Below are positions 40,749-49,316 of a DNA stretch of 64,000 nt, in pieces. The translations under genes were made by a program, and so were the position numbers. Numbering within the stretch: the first letter of the stretch is position 1; every line of letters begins with the position of its first letter. Source of the stretch: Pseudomonadota bacterium (GTDB lineage: Bacteria; Pseudomonadota; Alphaproteobacteria; Sphingomonadales; Sphingomonadaceae); NCBI GenBank assembly GCA_023400405.1, contig JAEXFD010000045.1, forward strand, positions 1-64,000. Direction: 5' to 3'. The notes beneath the pieces are model-generated. The model worked only from the letters and a program-made list of their open reading frames with translations, searched no databases and was not told the origin of the DNA.

Positions 40749-42272
40749 TTACTTGCCAAGTCCACGCTCCAGCCAGCGGGCCGCCGCATCGGGCGTGCGT
40801 TTTTCGCTATCGCGATCGACCAAATAGTTGGCGCTGCGCATCCGTTCGACGGGAATCGCGCCGATCAGCGGGCGAAGTGCGGCCTGGAAGCGCAGGTCAC
40901 CGGCACGGCGAGGGGCGAGCAGCAGGATCGCGTCATAGCCGGGAATCGCGCCCTTGGGATCGGCGAGCACGGCGAGGTGCTGCGCGGCGATCCGTCCGTC
41001 CGAGGAGAAGGCGGGGATCACGTCCGCCGCCCCCGAGGCGAGCGCGCGGTACATGAAGGTCGGCTGATAGGGATGCGCCGATTTGAACGACAGGCCATAG
41101 GCCCGCTTCACTGCCGCCCATTCGGGCCTCTCGAGGAATTCGACATCGGTGGCGAGCGCCAGGCTGGGCGCGATCGGCGCGAGATCGGCGATGGTGCGGA
41201 TGCCCCGCCGCGCCGCATCGTCGCCCCGCATGGCAAAGGCATAGGCGTTCTCGAAACCGAGGCTGCCGAGCAGGGTGACGCGGTGGCGATCCCTGGCCCA
41301 GCGCGCGACCCCCGCGACGATCGCATCGCGCGGCGGCACGTCGCTTCGCTGCATCTGGTTGGTCCAGATCGTGCCCGAATAATCGACATAGACGTCGATA
41401 TCGTCGGCCGCGAGCGCGCTGAACGCCACCGCCGATCCCAGCCCCTCGCGATAGCGCACCTGATAGCCCGCCGCCTCGAGCCGATGGCCGATCAGCCGGG
41501 CCAGGATATACTGCTCGGAAAAGCCCTTGGCCCCGATCGTCACCGTGCCGCGCGGGGCGGGCAGTGCCGGGATTAGCGCGACGGCGACGGCGAGCAGCAG
41601 CACGCCCAGACTCGCCCAGGCAGCGGCGCGGCGGCGGCGGGCGATGCCCCATTCGGCGAGGCCGAGCAGCGCGTCCACGGCCAGCGCCAGCGCCGCGGCG
41701 GCGATGCAGCCGGCGAGCACCAGCGTCCAGTTCTGGGTCTGGAGTCCGGCGAAGATCAGGTCGCCCAGGCTCGGCTGGCCGACCGTGGTGGAGAGGGTGG
41801 CGGCCCCGATCGTCCACACCGCGGCGGTGCGGATCCCCGCCATCAGCACGGGCAGCACCAGCGGCGCCTCGACCAGGCGGAGCTTCTGCATCGCCGTCAT
41901 GCCGACGCCGTCCGCCGCTTCGAGCACCGCCGGATCGATCGTGGCGAGCCCGGTCACCGCGTTGCGCAGGATTGGCAGCAGCGCATAGAGCGACAGCGCG
42001 AGTAGCGAGGGCAGGAAGCCCAGCGCGGGGATGCCGCCGCCCACCAGCGCCGACAGCCACAAGAGCAGCGGATAGAAGAGCGCGAGCAGCGCGAGGCTGG
42101 GAATGGTCTGGACGAGGCTGGCGAAACCGAGTGCGATTCGCCCGACGACGCGATTGCGCGCGGAGAGTACCGCCAGCGGCAGCGCGACGACGAGGCCGAG
42201 CAGCAGTGCCGCGAGTGCGAGCAGCAGGTGCTGGGCGAGCAGTTCGGGAATGCGGGCGAAGGCGGAGGTCAT
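40749..42272 (-). CDS. ABC transporter permease fused to substrate-binding domain (OpuBC/EgtU-like)
   Basis: 507 aa from the ATG at 42272. N-terminal half: about six membrane helices with the importer EAA-like loop (VLEAADGVGMTAMQKLRLVE, about residue 116). C-terminal half: quaternary-amine-type binding domain starting GTVTIGAKGFSEQYILARLI, then DIDVYVDYSGTIWTNQM and HPYQPTFMYRALASGAADVI. Such fusions occur in uptake systems for choline, glycine betaine, carnitine or ergothioneine. The ligand-box residues cannot be assigned reliably by eye. The partner ATPase is upstream, separated by a repeat. Confidence 0.88.
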   Translation of the reverse strand: MTSAFARIPELLAQHLLLALAALLLGLVVALPLAVLSARNRVVGRIALGFASLVQTIPSLALLALFYPLLLWLSALVGGGIPALGFLPSLLALSLYALLPILRNAVTGLATIDPAVLEAADGVGMTAMQKLRLVEAPLVLPVLMAGIRTAAVWTIGAATLSTTVGQPSLGDLIFAGLQTQNWTLVLAGCIAAAALALAVDALLGLAEWGIARRRRAAAWASLGVLLLAVAVALIPALPAPRGTVTIGAKGFSEQYILARLIGHRLEAAGYQVRYREGLGSAVAFSALAADDIDVYVDYSGTIWTNQMQRSDVPPRDAIVAGVARWARDRHRVTLLGSLGFENAYAFAMRGDDAARRGIRTIADLAPIAPSLALATDVEFLERPEWAAVKRAYGLSFKSAHPYQPTFMYRALASGAADVIPAFSSDGRIAAQHLAVLADPKGAIPGYDAILLLAPRRAGDLRFQAALRPLIGAIPVERMRSANYLVDRDSEKRTPDAAARWLERGLGK

Positions 42273-42278
42273 GCCCGA

Positions 42279-42429
42279 AACTCCTCCCCGGAACGGGGAG
42301 GGGGACCGCGCCGCGACGCGGCGTGGTGGAGGGGGCCCCGCTCTCCTCTGGCGACAAGTTGCTTGGAAGCCTGGGCCCCCTCCACCATCGCTGGCGCGAT
42401 GGTCCCCCTCTCCGTTCCGGGGAGGAATG
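42279..42429. repeat. Two-half hairpin repeat between ABC transporter genes
   Basis: Left ACTCCTCCCCGGAACGGGGA, GGGGGACC, core GCGCCGCGACGCGGCG, GGTGGAGGGGG; right CCCCCTCCACC, core ATCGCTGGCGCGAT, GGTCCCCCTC, CGTTCCGGGGAGGAATGA. It separates the ATPase gene from the downstream permease gene in one transcript, where a stem could change their relative expression. Confidence 0.85.
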
Positions 42430-42444
42430 AGAAGTGATCCCCCC

Positions 42445-43212
42445 TCACCGCTCCAGCTCCGCCAGCCGATGCGCATGCTCCCGTGGCACGGCGACCAGCG
42501 CGTCCGCCTCCGGGCCCGCCTTGCCCGCCAGCAAGTCGCGCGGCGAGGCATCGGCGACGATCCGCCCCGCCGCCATCACCAGCACGCGATCGGCGAGCAG
42601 CAGTGCCTCGGCCATGTCGTGCGTCACCAGGATCGTGGTCAGCCCCAACCGATCGTGCAGCGCCCGGATCGCCTTGCCGAGTCCGTCGCGCGTCACCGGA
42701 TCGAGCGCCCCGAAGGGCTCGTCCATCAGCAGGATGCCCGGCTCTGTCGCCAGCGCCCGCGCGACGCCGACGCGCTGGCGCTGCCCGCCGGACAGCGCAT
42801 CGGGCATCCGCGCCGCGAGTTCGGGGGCCAGCTCGACGAGCTCGAGCAATTCGGCCACGCGCGCCGCCATGTCGCGCACTCCGGCCAGCCGCAGCCCGAT
42901 CTCGACATTCTCGCCCACGGTCATGTGCGGGAACAGGCCGACATTCTGGAAAACATAGCCAATTCGGCGCCTGAGCGCGGGCGCCGGCGCGGCATCGACC
43001 GGCGCGCCGCCGACCAGGACCGTCCCCGCGCTCGGCTCGACGAGGCGGTTCACCGTCTTGAGCAGCGTCGACTTGCCCGATCCCGAGGCACCAACCAGCG
43101 CGACGAAGCTCCCGGCAGCCACTTCGAGCGACACGTCATCGACGGCCTGCGCGCTGCCCGGCCAGGCCTTGCTGACATTTTTGAAGGTAACGGAGCGGCT
43201 TTGCTCTGGCAT
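42445..43212 (-). CDS. ABC transporter ATP-binding protein (quaternary amine uptake type)
   Basis: 255 aa from the ATG at 43212 (MPEQSRSVTFKNVSKAW). Walker A GASGSGKSTLLKTVN, Q-loop YVFQNVGLFPHMTVGENV, signature LSGGQRQRVGVARAL, Walker B GILLMDEPFGALDP and H-loop THDMAEA. No CBS domains at the C-terminus, unlike ProV/OpuA. It energises the fused permease/binding protein encoded after it. Confidence 0.92.
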   Translation of the reverse strand: MPEQSRSVTFKNVSKAWPGSAQAVDDVSLEVAAGSFVALVGASGSGKSTLLKTVNRLVEPSAGTVLVGGAPVDAAPAPALRRRIGYVFQNVGLFPHMTVGENVEIGLRLAGVRDMAARVAELLELVELAPELAARMPDALSGGQRQRVGVARALATEPGILLMDEPFGALDPVTRDGLGKAIRALHDRLGLTTILVTHDMAEALLLADRVLVMAAGRIVADASPRDLLAGKAGPEADALVAVPREHAHRLAELER

Positions 43213-43270
43213 CGTCGCGATTTGTGCGGGATGACGGGGCAAAGGTCAAAAAAGACTGGGGAGAGAGGCG

Positions 43271-44053
43271 ATGGCGAAGGCGATCTTCATCACCGGCGGC
43301 GGGTCCGGCATTGGCCAGGCGGTCGCCAGGCTGTTCGGCGCGCGCGGCTGGTTCGTCGGGCTGGCGGACATCGACAAGGCGGGGATCGAGGCGACCGCGG
43401 CGATGCTGCCCGCGGGGATGAGCAGCATCCATGTCATGGACGTGCGCGATCGCAGTGCCTGGGCCGGGGCGCTCGCCGATTTCGCCAAGGCGAGCGGCGG
43501 GCGGCTCGACCTGATGTTCAACAATGCCGGCATCGCGGTCGGCGGCCCGCTCGCCGAGAACAGCGATACTGATGTCGACCGGATCATCGCGATCAACCTG
43601 GTCGGCGTGATCAACGGCGCGCGCGCCGCCTATCCCTACCTCAAGGCGACCCCGGGATCGTGCCTGGTCAACACCGCCAGCGCCGCGGCGATCTACGGAT
43701 CGGCCGGCATGTCGCTCTATGCCGCGGTGAAGTTCGCGGTGCGCGGCTTTTCCGAGGCACTCGACGCCGAATGGGCGCCGGAAGGCATCAAGGTGCGCGT
43801 GCTGATGCCGAGCTTCATCGACACGCCGCTGCTCGATTCGGTCGCCGCGGGCAGTAACCGCAGCGCCCGCGAGACGGTGCGCGCCGCGGGACTCGAATTC
43901 ACGCCGCTAGACGTTGTGGCGGAAGCGGTGTGGGATGCGCCGCAGCGGGACAAGGTCCATGTCCTCGTCGGTAAGACCGCCCGCCGTCTCGCCTTTGCTC
44001 AGCGTTGGATGCCCGGCGCGCTGCGCAAGCAGATGCGCAAGCGCTTCGGTTAG
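43271..44053 (+). CDS. Short-chain dehydrogenase/reductase
   Basis: 260 aa classical SDR. Cofactor motif TGGGSGIG (residues 8-15), NNAGIA at about 85, catalytic Ser/Tyr/Lys in NTASAAAIYGSAGMSLYAAV then K, and PSFIDTPLL. D-rich AD-D after beta-2 favours NAD(H). The C-terminus has a basic amphipathic tail (WMPGALRKQMRKRFG), perhaps membrane-associated. Substrate unknown. Its stop codon overlaps that of phhB on the other strand (TTAG at 44050). Confidence 0.88.
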   Translation: MAKAIFITGGGSGIGQAVARLFGARGWFVGLADIDKAGIEATAAMLPAGMSSIHVMDVRDRSAWAGALADFAKASGGRLDLMFNNAGIAVGGPLAENSDTDVDRIIAINLVGVINGARAAYPYLKATPGSCLVNTASAAAIYGSAGMSLYAAVKFAVRGFSEALDAEWAPEGIKVRVLMPSFIDTPLLDSVAAGSNRSARETVRAAGLEFTPLDVVAEAVWDAPQRDKVHVLVGKTARRLAFAQRWMPGALRKQMRKRFG

Positions 44054-44340
44054 GACAGCAGGGAGTCGATCGCCTGCGCCATCTGGATGTCGCGGCTCGA
44101 AAGCCCGCCGACATCATGCGTGGTGAGCAGGATATCGACGCGGTTCCAGACATTGCTCCATTCGGGGTGATGGTCCGCCTTTTCGGCGAGCAGCGCGACG
44201 CGGGTCATGAAGCCGAAGGCCTGGTTGAAATCGGCAAACACGAAGCGGCGCGTGATCGCGCCGCGCTCCGCCTCCCAGCGCCATTCGGGCAGCGTCGCCA
44301 TCGATTCGGTGCGCAGTCCCTCGGTCAATCGGCCGACCAT
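44050..44340 (-). CDS. phhB: 4a-hydroxytetrahydrobiopterin (pterin-4a-carbinolamine) dehydratase
   Basis: 96 aa, the full length of the PCD/DCoH family. Active-site histidines are in AEKADHHPEWSNVWNRVDIL, with VGGLSSRDIQMAQAID at the end, and RRFVFADFNQAFGFMTRVAL before. It recycles the pterin cofactor of aromatic amino acid hydroxylases. The ATG at 44340 (MVGRLTEGLR) is preceded by GGGGAGA. Divergent from the metallopeptidase gene. Confidence 0.93.
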   Translation of the reverse strand: MVGRLTEGLRTESMATLPEWRWEAERGAITRRFVFADFNQAFGFMTRVALLAEKADHHPEWSNVWNRVDILLTTHDVGGLSSRDIQMAQAIDSLLS

Positions 44341-44389
44341 CTCTCCCCTCCCTTGCCGTGGCTTCGCTGCTCGGCCTATGCCTGCCGCC

Positions 44390-44782
44390 ATGATCGGGCA
44401 AGCCCCAGACGCCGCCGCCATCGAAGCGCTTGCCCGCGCCGCGCTCGAGCGCATTCCCGAACCGTTCCAGACGCACCTCGCCGACGTCGTGCTGATCGTC
44501 GAGGATTTCGCCGACGACGAGACGCTGGAGGCCATGGGGATTGAGGATCCGTTCGACTTGACCGGCCTCTATCACGGCCGTCCGATCGGCGAGAAAAGCG
44601 CGTTCGAATCGGGCGCGCTCCCCGATCGCATCCATCTCTATCGCCGGCCCTTGCTCGACGAATGGGCCGCGACCGGCGTCACGCTGGAAGACCTCGTCAC
44701 CCATGTCGTGGTGCATGAGGTCGGGCATCATTTCGGCCTGTCCGACGGCGACATGCATGCGCTGGAGGACGACGCCGAGTGA
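44390..44782 (+). CDS. Minimal zincin-type metallopeptidase family protein (COG3824-like)
   Basis: 130 aa from the ATG at 44390 (an ATG at 44378 is also possible). Zinc motif HEVGHHFGLSDGDMHALE contains HExxH with a downstream Asp as candidate third ligand (about residues 109-126). LIVEDFADDETLEAMGIEDP and LTGLYHGRPI are family segments. Small cytosolic protein; its protease activity is not demonstrated for the family as far as I know. The stop overlaps the GTG of ccmA. Confidence 0.85.
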   Translation: MIGQAPDAAAIEALARAALERIPEPFQTHLADVVLIVEDFADDETLEAMGIEDPFDLTGLYHGRPIGEKSAFESGALPDRIHLYRRPLLDEWAATGVTLEDLVTHVVVHEVGHHFGLSDGDMHALEDDAE

Positions 44783-45345
44783 CTGGCCTCGCGCTGCGCG
44801 ACATCGCCTGCATCCGCGGCGGACGCCTGTTGTTCGAAGGGGTGAGCCTGCGGCTCGCCGCTGGCGAGGCCGGGCTGGTCAGCGGCCCCAACGGCGTCGG
44901 CAAATCGAGCCTGCTGCGCATCGCCGCCGGGCTGCTCGCGCCGGTCGCCGGCACGGTGGAGGTGGAAGGTGCGCGGGCGCTGATGGCGGAAGCCGCCGCG
45001 CTCGATCCCGAACTGCCGCTCGCCGGGGCGTTGCGCTTCTGGGCTGCGCTCGATGGCCGCGCCGATGCGGTTCCCGAGGCGCTGGCGGCGGTCGGCCTCG
45101 CCGCGATCGGCCAAGTGCCCGTGCGGCTGCTCTCGACCGGCCAACGCCGGCGCGCGGCGCTCGCCCGGGTCGTCGCCAGCGGCGCGCCGATCTGGCTGCT
45201 CGACGAGCCGGCCAACGGCCTCGACACCGCCTCGGTGACACTGCTCGAAGACCTGATCGCCCTCCATTGCGCCGGCGGCGGCATCGCGCTCGTCGCGACG
45301 CATCTGCCGATCGTACTGCCCAACCCGCGCGAGTGGCGACTGTGA
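44779..45345 (+). CDS. ccmA: Heme exporter ATP-binding protein CcmA
   Basis: 188 aa ABC ATPase of the cytochrome c maturation system. Walker A GPNGVGKSSLLRI (about residues 36-48), the signature replaced by LLSTGQRRRAALARV as usual in CcmA, and Walker B IWLLDEPANGLDTAS. Short C-terminus. Starts with GTG overlapping the previous stop (GTGA at 44779) and ends overlapping ccmB (GTGA at 45342). It drives CcmCDE heme handling with CcmB. ccmC to ccmI are not in the window. Confidence 0.92.
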   Translation: MTGLALRDIACIRGGRLLFEGVSLRLAAGEAGLVSGPNGVGKSSLLRIAAGLLAPVAGTVEVEGARALMAEAAALDPELPLAGALRFWAALDGRADAVPEALAAVGLAAIGQVPVRLLSTGQRRRAALARVVASGAPIWLLDEPANGLDTASVTLLEDLIALHCAGGGIALVATHLPIVLPNPREWRL

Positions 45346-45980
45346 GCGTCTATGCCGCCCTGGTCTGGCGCGAGCTGCGGCGTGCCTGGAGCACCGGCGG
45401 GCTAGTCCTACCAGTGATGTTCTTCCTGCTCGTCGCGATCCTCTTTCCCTTCGCGATCGGTCCCGATCCGCGGCTGCTCGCGCGGGTTGCCGCCGGAGTG
45501 ATCTGGGCCGCCGCGCTGCTCGCCGCGCTGCTCCCGGTCGAGCGGCTCGTCGCGCCCGATGCGGAAAGCGGCGTGCTCGATCAGCTCGCGGTGCGCGGCA
45601 TCCCCGAATCGGGGGTCGCCGCGGCCAAGACGCTCGGCCACTGGCTCGGCTTCGCGCCGGCGCTGCTCGTCGCGACAATGGTCGCCTCGGCGCTGCTCCA
45701 GCTACCCGCCGCCGCCCTGCCGCCCTTGCTATTGGCTCTGCTGATCGGCACGCCCGGCCTTGCCGCGCTCGGCGTGGTCACCGCCGCGCTGGTCGCGGGG
45801 CTGCGCGGCGCCGGCGCGCTGGCCGGGCTGGTGATGCTGCCCTTCGCCGTGCCGTTGCTGATTTTCGGCGCCACCGCGGATCAGCCGGGCGGGCTCAAGC
45901 TCCTCGCCGCGGTGAGCCTGTTGCTCGTCGCCGGCTGCCCCTTCGTCGCTGGCGCGGCGATCCGGATGGGGCGGAGCTAG
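45342..45980 (+). CDS. ccmB: Heme exporter membrane protein CcmB
   Basis: 212 aa from a GTG at 45342, six membrane helices. Family segments: YAALVWRELRRAWSTGGLVL, PDAESGVLDQLAVRGIPESG (the conserved cytoplasmic loop), LGHWLGFAPALLVATMVAS and LMLPFAVPLLIFGAT. It partners CcmA. Its stop overlaps the stop of the convergent hypothetical gene (CTAG at 45977-45980). Confidence 0.92.
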   Translation: MSVYAALVWRELRRAWSTGGLVLPVMFFLLVAILFPFAIGPDPRLLARVAAGVIWAAALLAALLPVERLVAPDAESGVLDQLAVRGIPESGVAAAKTLGHWLGFAPALLVATMVASALLQLPAAALPPLLLALLIGTPGLAALGVVTAALVAGLRGAGALAGLVMLPFAVPLLIFGATADQPGGLKLLAAVSLLLVAGCPFVAGAAIRMGRS

Positions 45981-46270
45981 GCTTCGGGCGGCAGCTCGTC
46001 GCCATAGACGACGATCGCCGATCCTTCCTCGAGTGCGGTTTCGGCCGCGGAGCGCAGCACCGGATCGTCGCTCTGCGGTCCGGCGAGTTCCTTGCCCTTT
46101 TCGAGCCGCACCAGCATCCACCCCGCGCCGAGCGCGGCACCGGCCGCCTTGCGCTGCGCCGCCTCGAAATCCGGCGCCGTGACATAGATCAGCATTGCGT
46201 GCCGCGCACCCGGGCGGCGCCCTTCGGCTTCGTCGGCGACTGCCGTGGCGAGAAAGACGGAAAGCGCCAT
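45977..46270 (-). CDS. Small conserved-looking protein of unknown function
   Basis: 97 aa. The ATG at 46270 shares one base with the stop of the methyltransferase gene, so it is co-translated with it. Begins MALSVFLATAVADEAEGRRP, then MLIYVTAPDFEAAQRKAAGA and a C-terminus EEGSAIVVYGDELPPEA. An internal ATG (MLIYVT, codon 26) could be the true start, giving a ferredoxin-like alpha/beta protein of about 72 aa. I do not recognise the family. Confidence 0.6.
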   Translation of the reverse strand: MALSVFLATAVADEAEGRRPGARHAMLIYVTAPDFEAAQRKAAGAALGAGWMLVRLEKGKELAGPQSDDPVLRSAAETALEEGSAIVVYGDELPPEA

Positions 46271-47142
46271 CAGCCCCGGCTCCAGCGCGCGAAGATCGCC
46301 GTCGGCAGTTCCAGCCCGCGCGCTTCCTCGCGTACCGCGAGCTCGCCGCATTCGATCGTGCCGCCCAGATGCCCGCAATGCTGACGCAGCAACTCGCCGA
46401 TCGCCAGGGCCGACATCCGCACCGCATAGACTGTGAGGAACAGGAAGCGCGAGTTCGCGTCGAGCAGCAGGGTGGCATCGGCGATCAGCCCGGGCAGCCC
46501 TTCCTCGAGCTTCCACACTTCGCCATTGGGCCCGCGCCCCCATTTGGGCGGATCGAGGATGATCCCGTCATAGCGCCGCCCGCGCCGCACTTCGCGCGCG
46601 GTGAACTTGGCGGCATCGTCGATCATCCAGCGGATCGGCTTGTCCTCCATGCCCGAAAGCGCGGCATTGGCCTTGCCCTCGGCGACCGACTTCTTCGAGG
46701 CATCGACATGTGTCACGCGCGCACCCTTGGCGGCCAGCGCGAGGCTGCCGACGCCGGTATAGCCGAACAGGTTCATGCACTCCGGCGCGTCCATCCCGTC
46801 GATCTGCGCGCGCATCCACGCCCAGACCGGCGCCATGTCCGGGAAGAAGGCGAGGTGGCGGAACGGCGTGGTCTGCCCGGTGAAGCGCACTTCTTCCCAG
46901 GCGAGCGGCCAGCCTTCGCGCGGCACCGGCTTGGCGAACTGCCAGCGCCCGCCGCCCTCCTCGTCCGAGCCGGGGATGAACTCGCCATGCGCGTCCCATT
47001 GCTCGGAGGCTGGCGCCCACATCGCCTGCGGCTCGGGCCGGACGAAGCGATACTTGCCATAGCGTTCGAGCTTGCGGCCATGGCCGCTGTCGACCAGCCC
47101 GTAATCGGCCCAGGGCTCGCCGGTGAGCGTGATGAGGTTCAT
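46270..47142 (-). CDS. Class I SAM-dependent methyltransferase (RlmI/RlmK-like, COG1092)
   Basis: 290 aa from the ATG at 47142 (AAGGGGAG upstream). SAM-binding motif I NLFGYTGVGSLALAAKGARV followed by VTHVDASKKSV, and catalytic motif IV DGIILDPPKWGRG (DPPK), characteristic of rRNA large-subunit cytosine/guanine methyltransferases. It lacks the N-terminal PUA domain of RlmI. Probably modifies 23S rRNA; the target base is not predictable. Confidence 0.85.
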   Translation of the reverse strand: MNLITLTGEPWADYGLVDSGHGRKLERYGKYRFVRPEPQAMWAPASEQWDAHGEFIPGSDEEGGGRWQFAKPVPREGWPLAWEEVRFTGQTTPFRHLAFFPDMAPVWAWMRAQIDGMDAPECMNLFGYTGVGSLALAAKGARVTHVDASKKSVAEGKANAALSGMEDKPIRWMIDDAAKFTAREVRRGRRYDGIILDPPKWGRGPNGEVWKLEEGLPGLIADATLLLDANSRFLFLTVYAVRMSALAIGELLRQHCGHLGGTIECGELAVREEARGLELPTAIFARWSRG

Positions 47143-47173
47143 GGGGCTCCCCTTAAACCGCCATCCCGTTTCC

Positions 47174-47251
47174 GTCATCCCGGCGAAAGCCGGGATCTCT
47201 GGCGATGGCGGGACAAGGGCCGCAAGCGATCCCGGCTTTCGCCGGAATGAC
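47174..47251. repeat. 24-bp inverted repeat (third repeat type) between methyltransferase gene and thrC
   Basis: GTCATCCCGGCGAAAGCCGG-GATC (47174-47197) and GATCCCGGCTTTCGCCGG-AATGAC (47228-47251) differ at one position when folded. Each arm also contains its own small palindrome (CCGGCGAAAGCCGG). A common intergenic repeat form in alphaproteobacteria; it could stop transcription running from thrC. Confidence 0.85.
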
Positions 47252-47253
47252 GG

Positions 47254-48645
47254 CTATTGTTTCGGTTTCGCCCGCTCCGCGATGTAGCCGGTGATCGCTT
47301 CGAACCTAGCCGGCAGCACCTCGTAGCGTTCCTGCCGGTCGAACAGGTCGCCCACGCGGGCGGGGAGGGCGGGACGGATCCCGGTGGCGCGCTCGACCGC
47401 GTCGGCGAACTTGGCGGGATGCGCGGTCGCCAGCGTCACCACCGGCACTTCGGCGGGAAGGTCCGCGCGCCGTGCCGCGGCCAGCGCGATCGCGCTGTGC
47501 GGGTCGATTATCTGGCCGGCCTCGGCGCTAGCCCAGCGCATCGCTTCGTTCATGTCGTCGGGATCGATCCGGTCGCTGGCGAACAGCTTCGCCGCGCCCT
47601 CGCGCTGGGCATTGGTCAGCCGCATCGCCTTGCTCGCTTCGAAGCCGCGCATCTGATCGGCGACGCTGGCCCCGGCGAGATCGTGGAGCAGCCGCTCGAA
47701 GTTCGAGCTCACCTGGATGTCCATGCTCGGCGCCGCGGTGGGGGTCACGGTGCCCGCCGAATAGTCGCCGGCCGAAAGCGCGCGATGGAGGATGTCGTTG
47801 ACGTTGGTCGCCACCACCAGTTTCGCCACCGGCAGCCCCATCTTCGCCGCGACATAGCCGGCGAACACGTCGCCGAAATTGCCGGTTGGCACCGAAAAGG
47901 CGACTTCGCGATCCGGCGCCCCCAGGCGCACGGCGGCGTAGAAATAATAGACCACCTGCGCCATCAGCCGTGCCCAGTTGATCGAATTGACCGCGGAGAG
48001 GCGGAAGCGGGCCGAGAAGGCAGGATCGTTGAACATCGCCTTCACCAGCGCCTGGGCATCGTCGAAACTGCCCTCGATCGCGATGTTGTGGACGTTGGGG
48101 GCGAGCACCGTCGTCATCTGGCGGCGCTGGACGTCGGAGACGCGGCCCTTGGGGTGCAGCATGAAGATATCGACGCCGTGCCGCCCCGCGACCGCGTCGA
48201 TCGCCGCGCTGCCGGTATCGCCCGAGGTCGCGCCGACGATCGTCAGCGGCGACGTGCTGCCGGCCAGGAACTTCTCGAAGAACAGGCCGAGCAGCTGCAG
48301 CGCCACGTCCTTGAAGGCGAGCGTGGGGCCGTGGAACAGCTCGAGCAGGAAATGGCGATGGTCGAGCTGGACCAGCGGCGTCCCCGCGGCATGGGCGAAG
48401 CGGCCATAGGCCTGGCTGCACAGCGCGCGCAGCTCGTCTTCGCTGAGATCCTCGCCGACGAAGGGCAGCATCACCCGCACCGCCGTCTCGACATAGGAGA
48501 GCCCGCGCAGATCGGCGATCTCCGCCCGGCTCAGGCTAGGCCAATGATCGGGGACGTAGAGGCCGCCGTCGCGGGCGAGCCCGGCCAGGGTCACGTCGCG
48601 GAAGCCCAGCTGCGGCGCATCGCCTCGGGTGCTCTGATAGTGCAT
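47254..48645 (-). CDS. thrC: Threonine synthase
   Basis: 463 aa PLP enzyme converting O-phosphohomoserine to threonine. N-terminal TRGDAPQLGFRDVTLAGLAR, PLP lysine in GPTLAFKDVALQLLG, phosphate loop GATSGDTGSAAIDAV and SVPTGNFGDVFAGYVAAKMG. This is the longer class found in Gram-negatives and fungi. It lies downstream of SURF1 in the cytochrome oxidase cluster, an arrangement common in sphingomonads. Confidence 0.95.
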   Translation of the reverse strand: MHYQSTRGDAPQLGFRDVTLAGLARDGGLYVPDHWPSLSRAEIADLRGLSYVETAVRVMLPFVGEDLSEDELRALCSQAYGRFAHAAGTPLVQLDHRHFLLELFHGPTLAFKDVALQLLGLFFEKFLAGSTSPLTIVGATSGDTGSAAIDAVAGRHGVDIFMLHPKGRVSDVQRRQMTTVLAPNVHNIAIEGSFDDAQALVKAMFNDPAFSARFRLSAVNSINWARLMAQVVYYFYAAVRLGAPDREVAFSVPTGNFGDVFAGYVAAKMGLPVAKLVVATNVNDILHRALSAGDYSAGTVTPTAAPSMDIQVSSNFERLLHDLAGASVADQMRGFEASKAMRLTNAQREGAAKLFASDRIDPDDMNEAMRWASAEAGQIIDPHSAIALAAARRADLPAEVPVVTLATAHPAKFADAVERATGIRPALPARVGDLFDRQERYEVLPARFEAITGYIAERAKPKQ

Positions 48646-48692
48646 GCCCGCCGCCTAGCGGTGCAAGGCCGCGCCCGCAAGAAATCCGATCT

Positions 48693-49316
48693 TTACGCCG
48701 CCCTGGGCTTCTGCCGCCAACGCAGCGCGAGGACGTAGATCACGGCGGCGACCAGCGCGAACAGGAACCATTGCACCGCATAGGAGAGATGGTTGTTCGG
48801 CACGCTTGACAGGTCGGGCCGCGCGGTGGGCTGGAGCCCCGGAGCGGCGCTGTCCGAGATCAGCATCAGCGGCTTGGGCGCCTGATCGAAGATGCCGGTG
48901 AGCAGCGGGCGGTGATCGGGGGCATGGGTGATCGTGCCGCTCACCTTGCCGCCCGGCCAGCGGGGCTGGAACTTCGGATCGGAGGTCACCCCCATGTCGA
49001 TCAGCAGCGCCGGGCCCTCGACGCCCGTCCGGCACGATGCGATCTGGCGCCAGCCATCGCCGCCGGTCGCCGATCGTCCGCCCTGCTTCTGCCAGCTAGC
49101 CACTTCGAGGCAATTGGCGACGGAGCGGCGGAACAGCTTGTCGTCGCCGATCGGCGGCAGCGGGAAGGGGATCGCCGGCTTGTCGAGATTGGCGGCGTAA
49201 AGCGCGATCGCGGCCAGCTTCTCCTGTCGCCGGTCGAGCTGCCAGATGCCGAGCGCGATCATCGCGGCGACGGAGAGCGCGACGACCAGGGTCGGGATCA
49301 CGGGCAGGCGCGGCAT
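48693..49316 (-). CDS. SURF1-family cytochrome c oxidase assembly protein
   Basis: 207 aa from the ATG at 49316, which overlaps the DUF983 stop. Two membrane helices flank a periplasmic domain: N-terminal VVALSVAAMIALGIWQLDRR with the conserved GxWQxxRxxxK, and C-terminal NNHLSYAVQWFLFALVAAVI. SURF1 helps insert heme a into subunit I. Embedded between DUF983 and thrC. Confidence 0.9.
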   Translation of the reverse strand: MPRLPVIPTLVVALSVAAMIALGIWQLDRRQEKLAAIALYAANLDKPAIPFPLPPIGDDKLFRRSVANCLEVASWQKQGGRSATGGDGWRQIASCRTGVEGPALLIDMGVTSDPKFQPRWPGGKVSGTITHAPDHRPLLTGIFDQAPKPLMLISDSAAPGLQPTARPDLSSVPNNHLSYAVQWFLFALVAAVIYVLALRWRQKPRAA

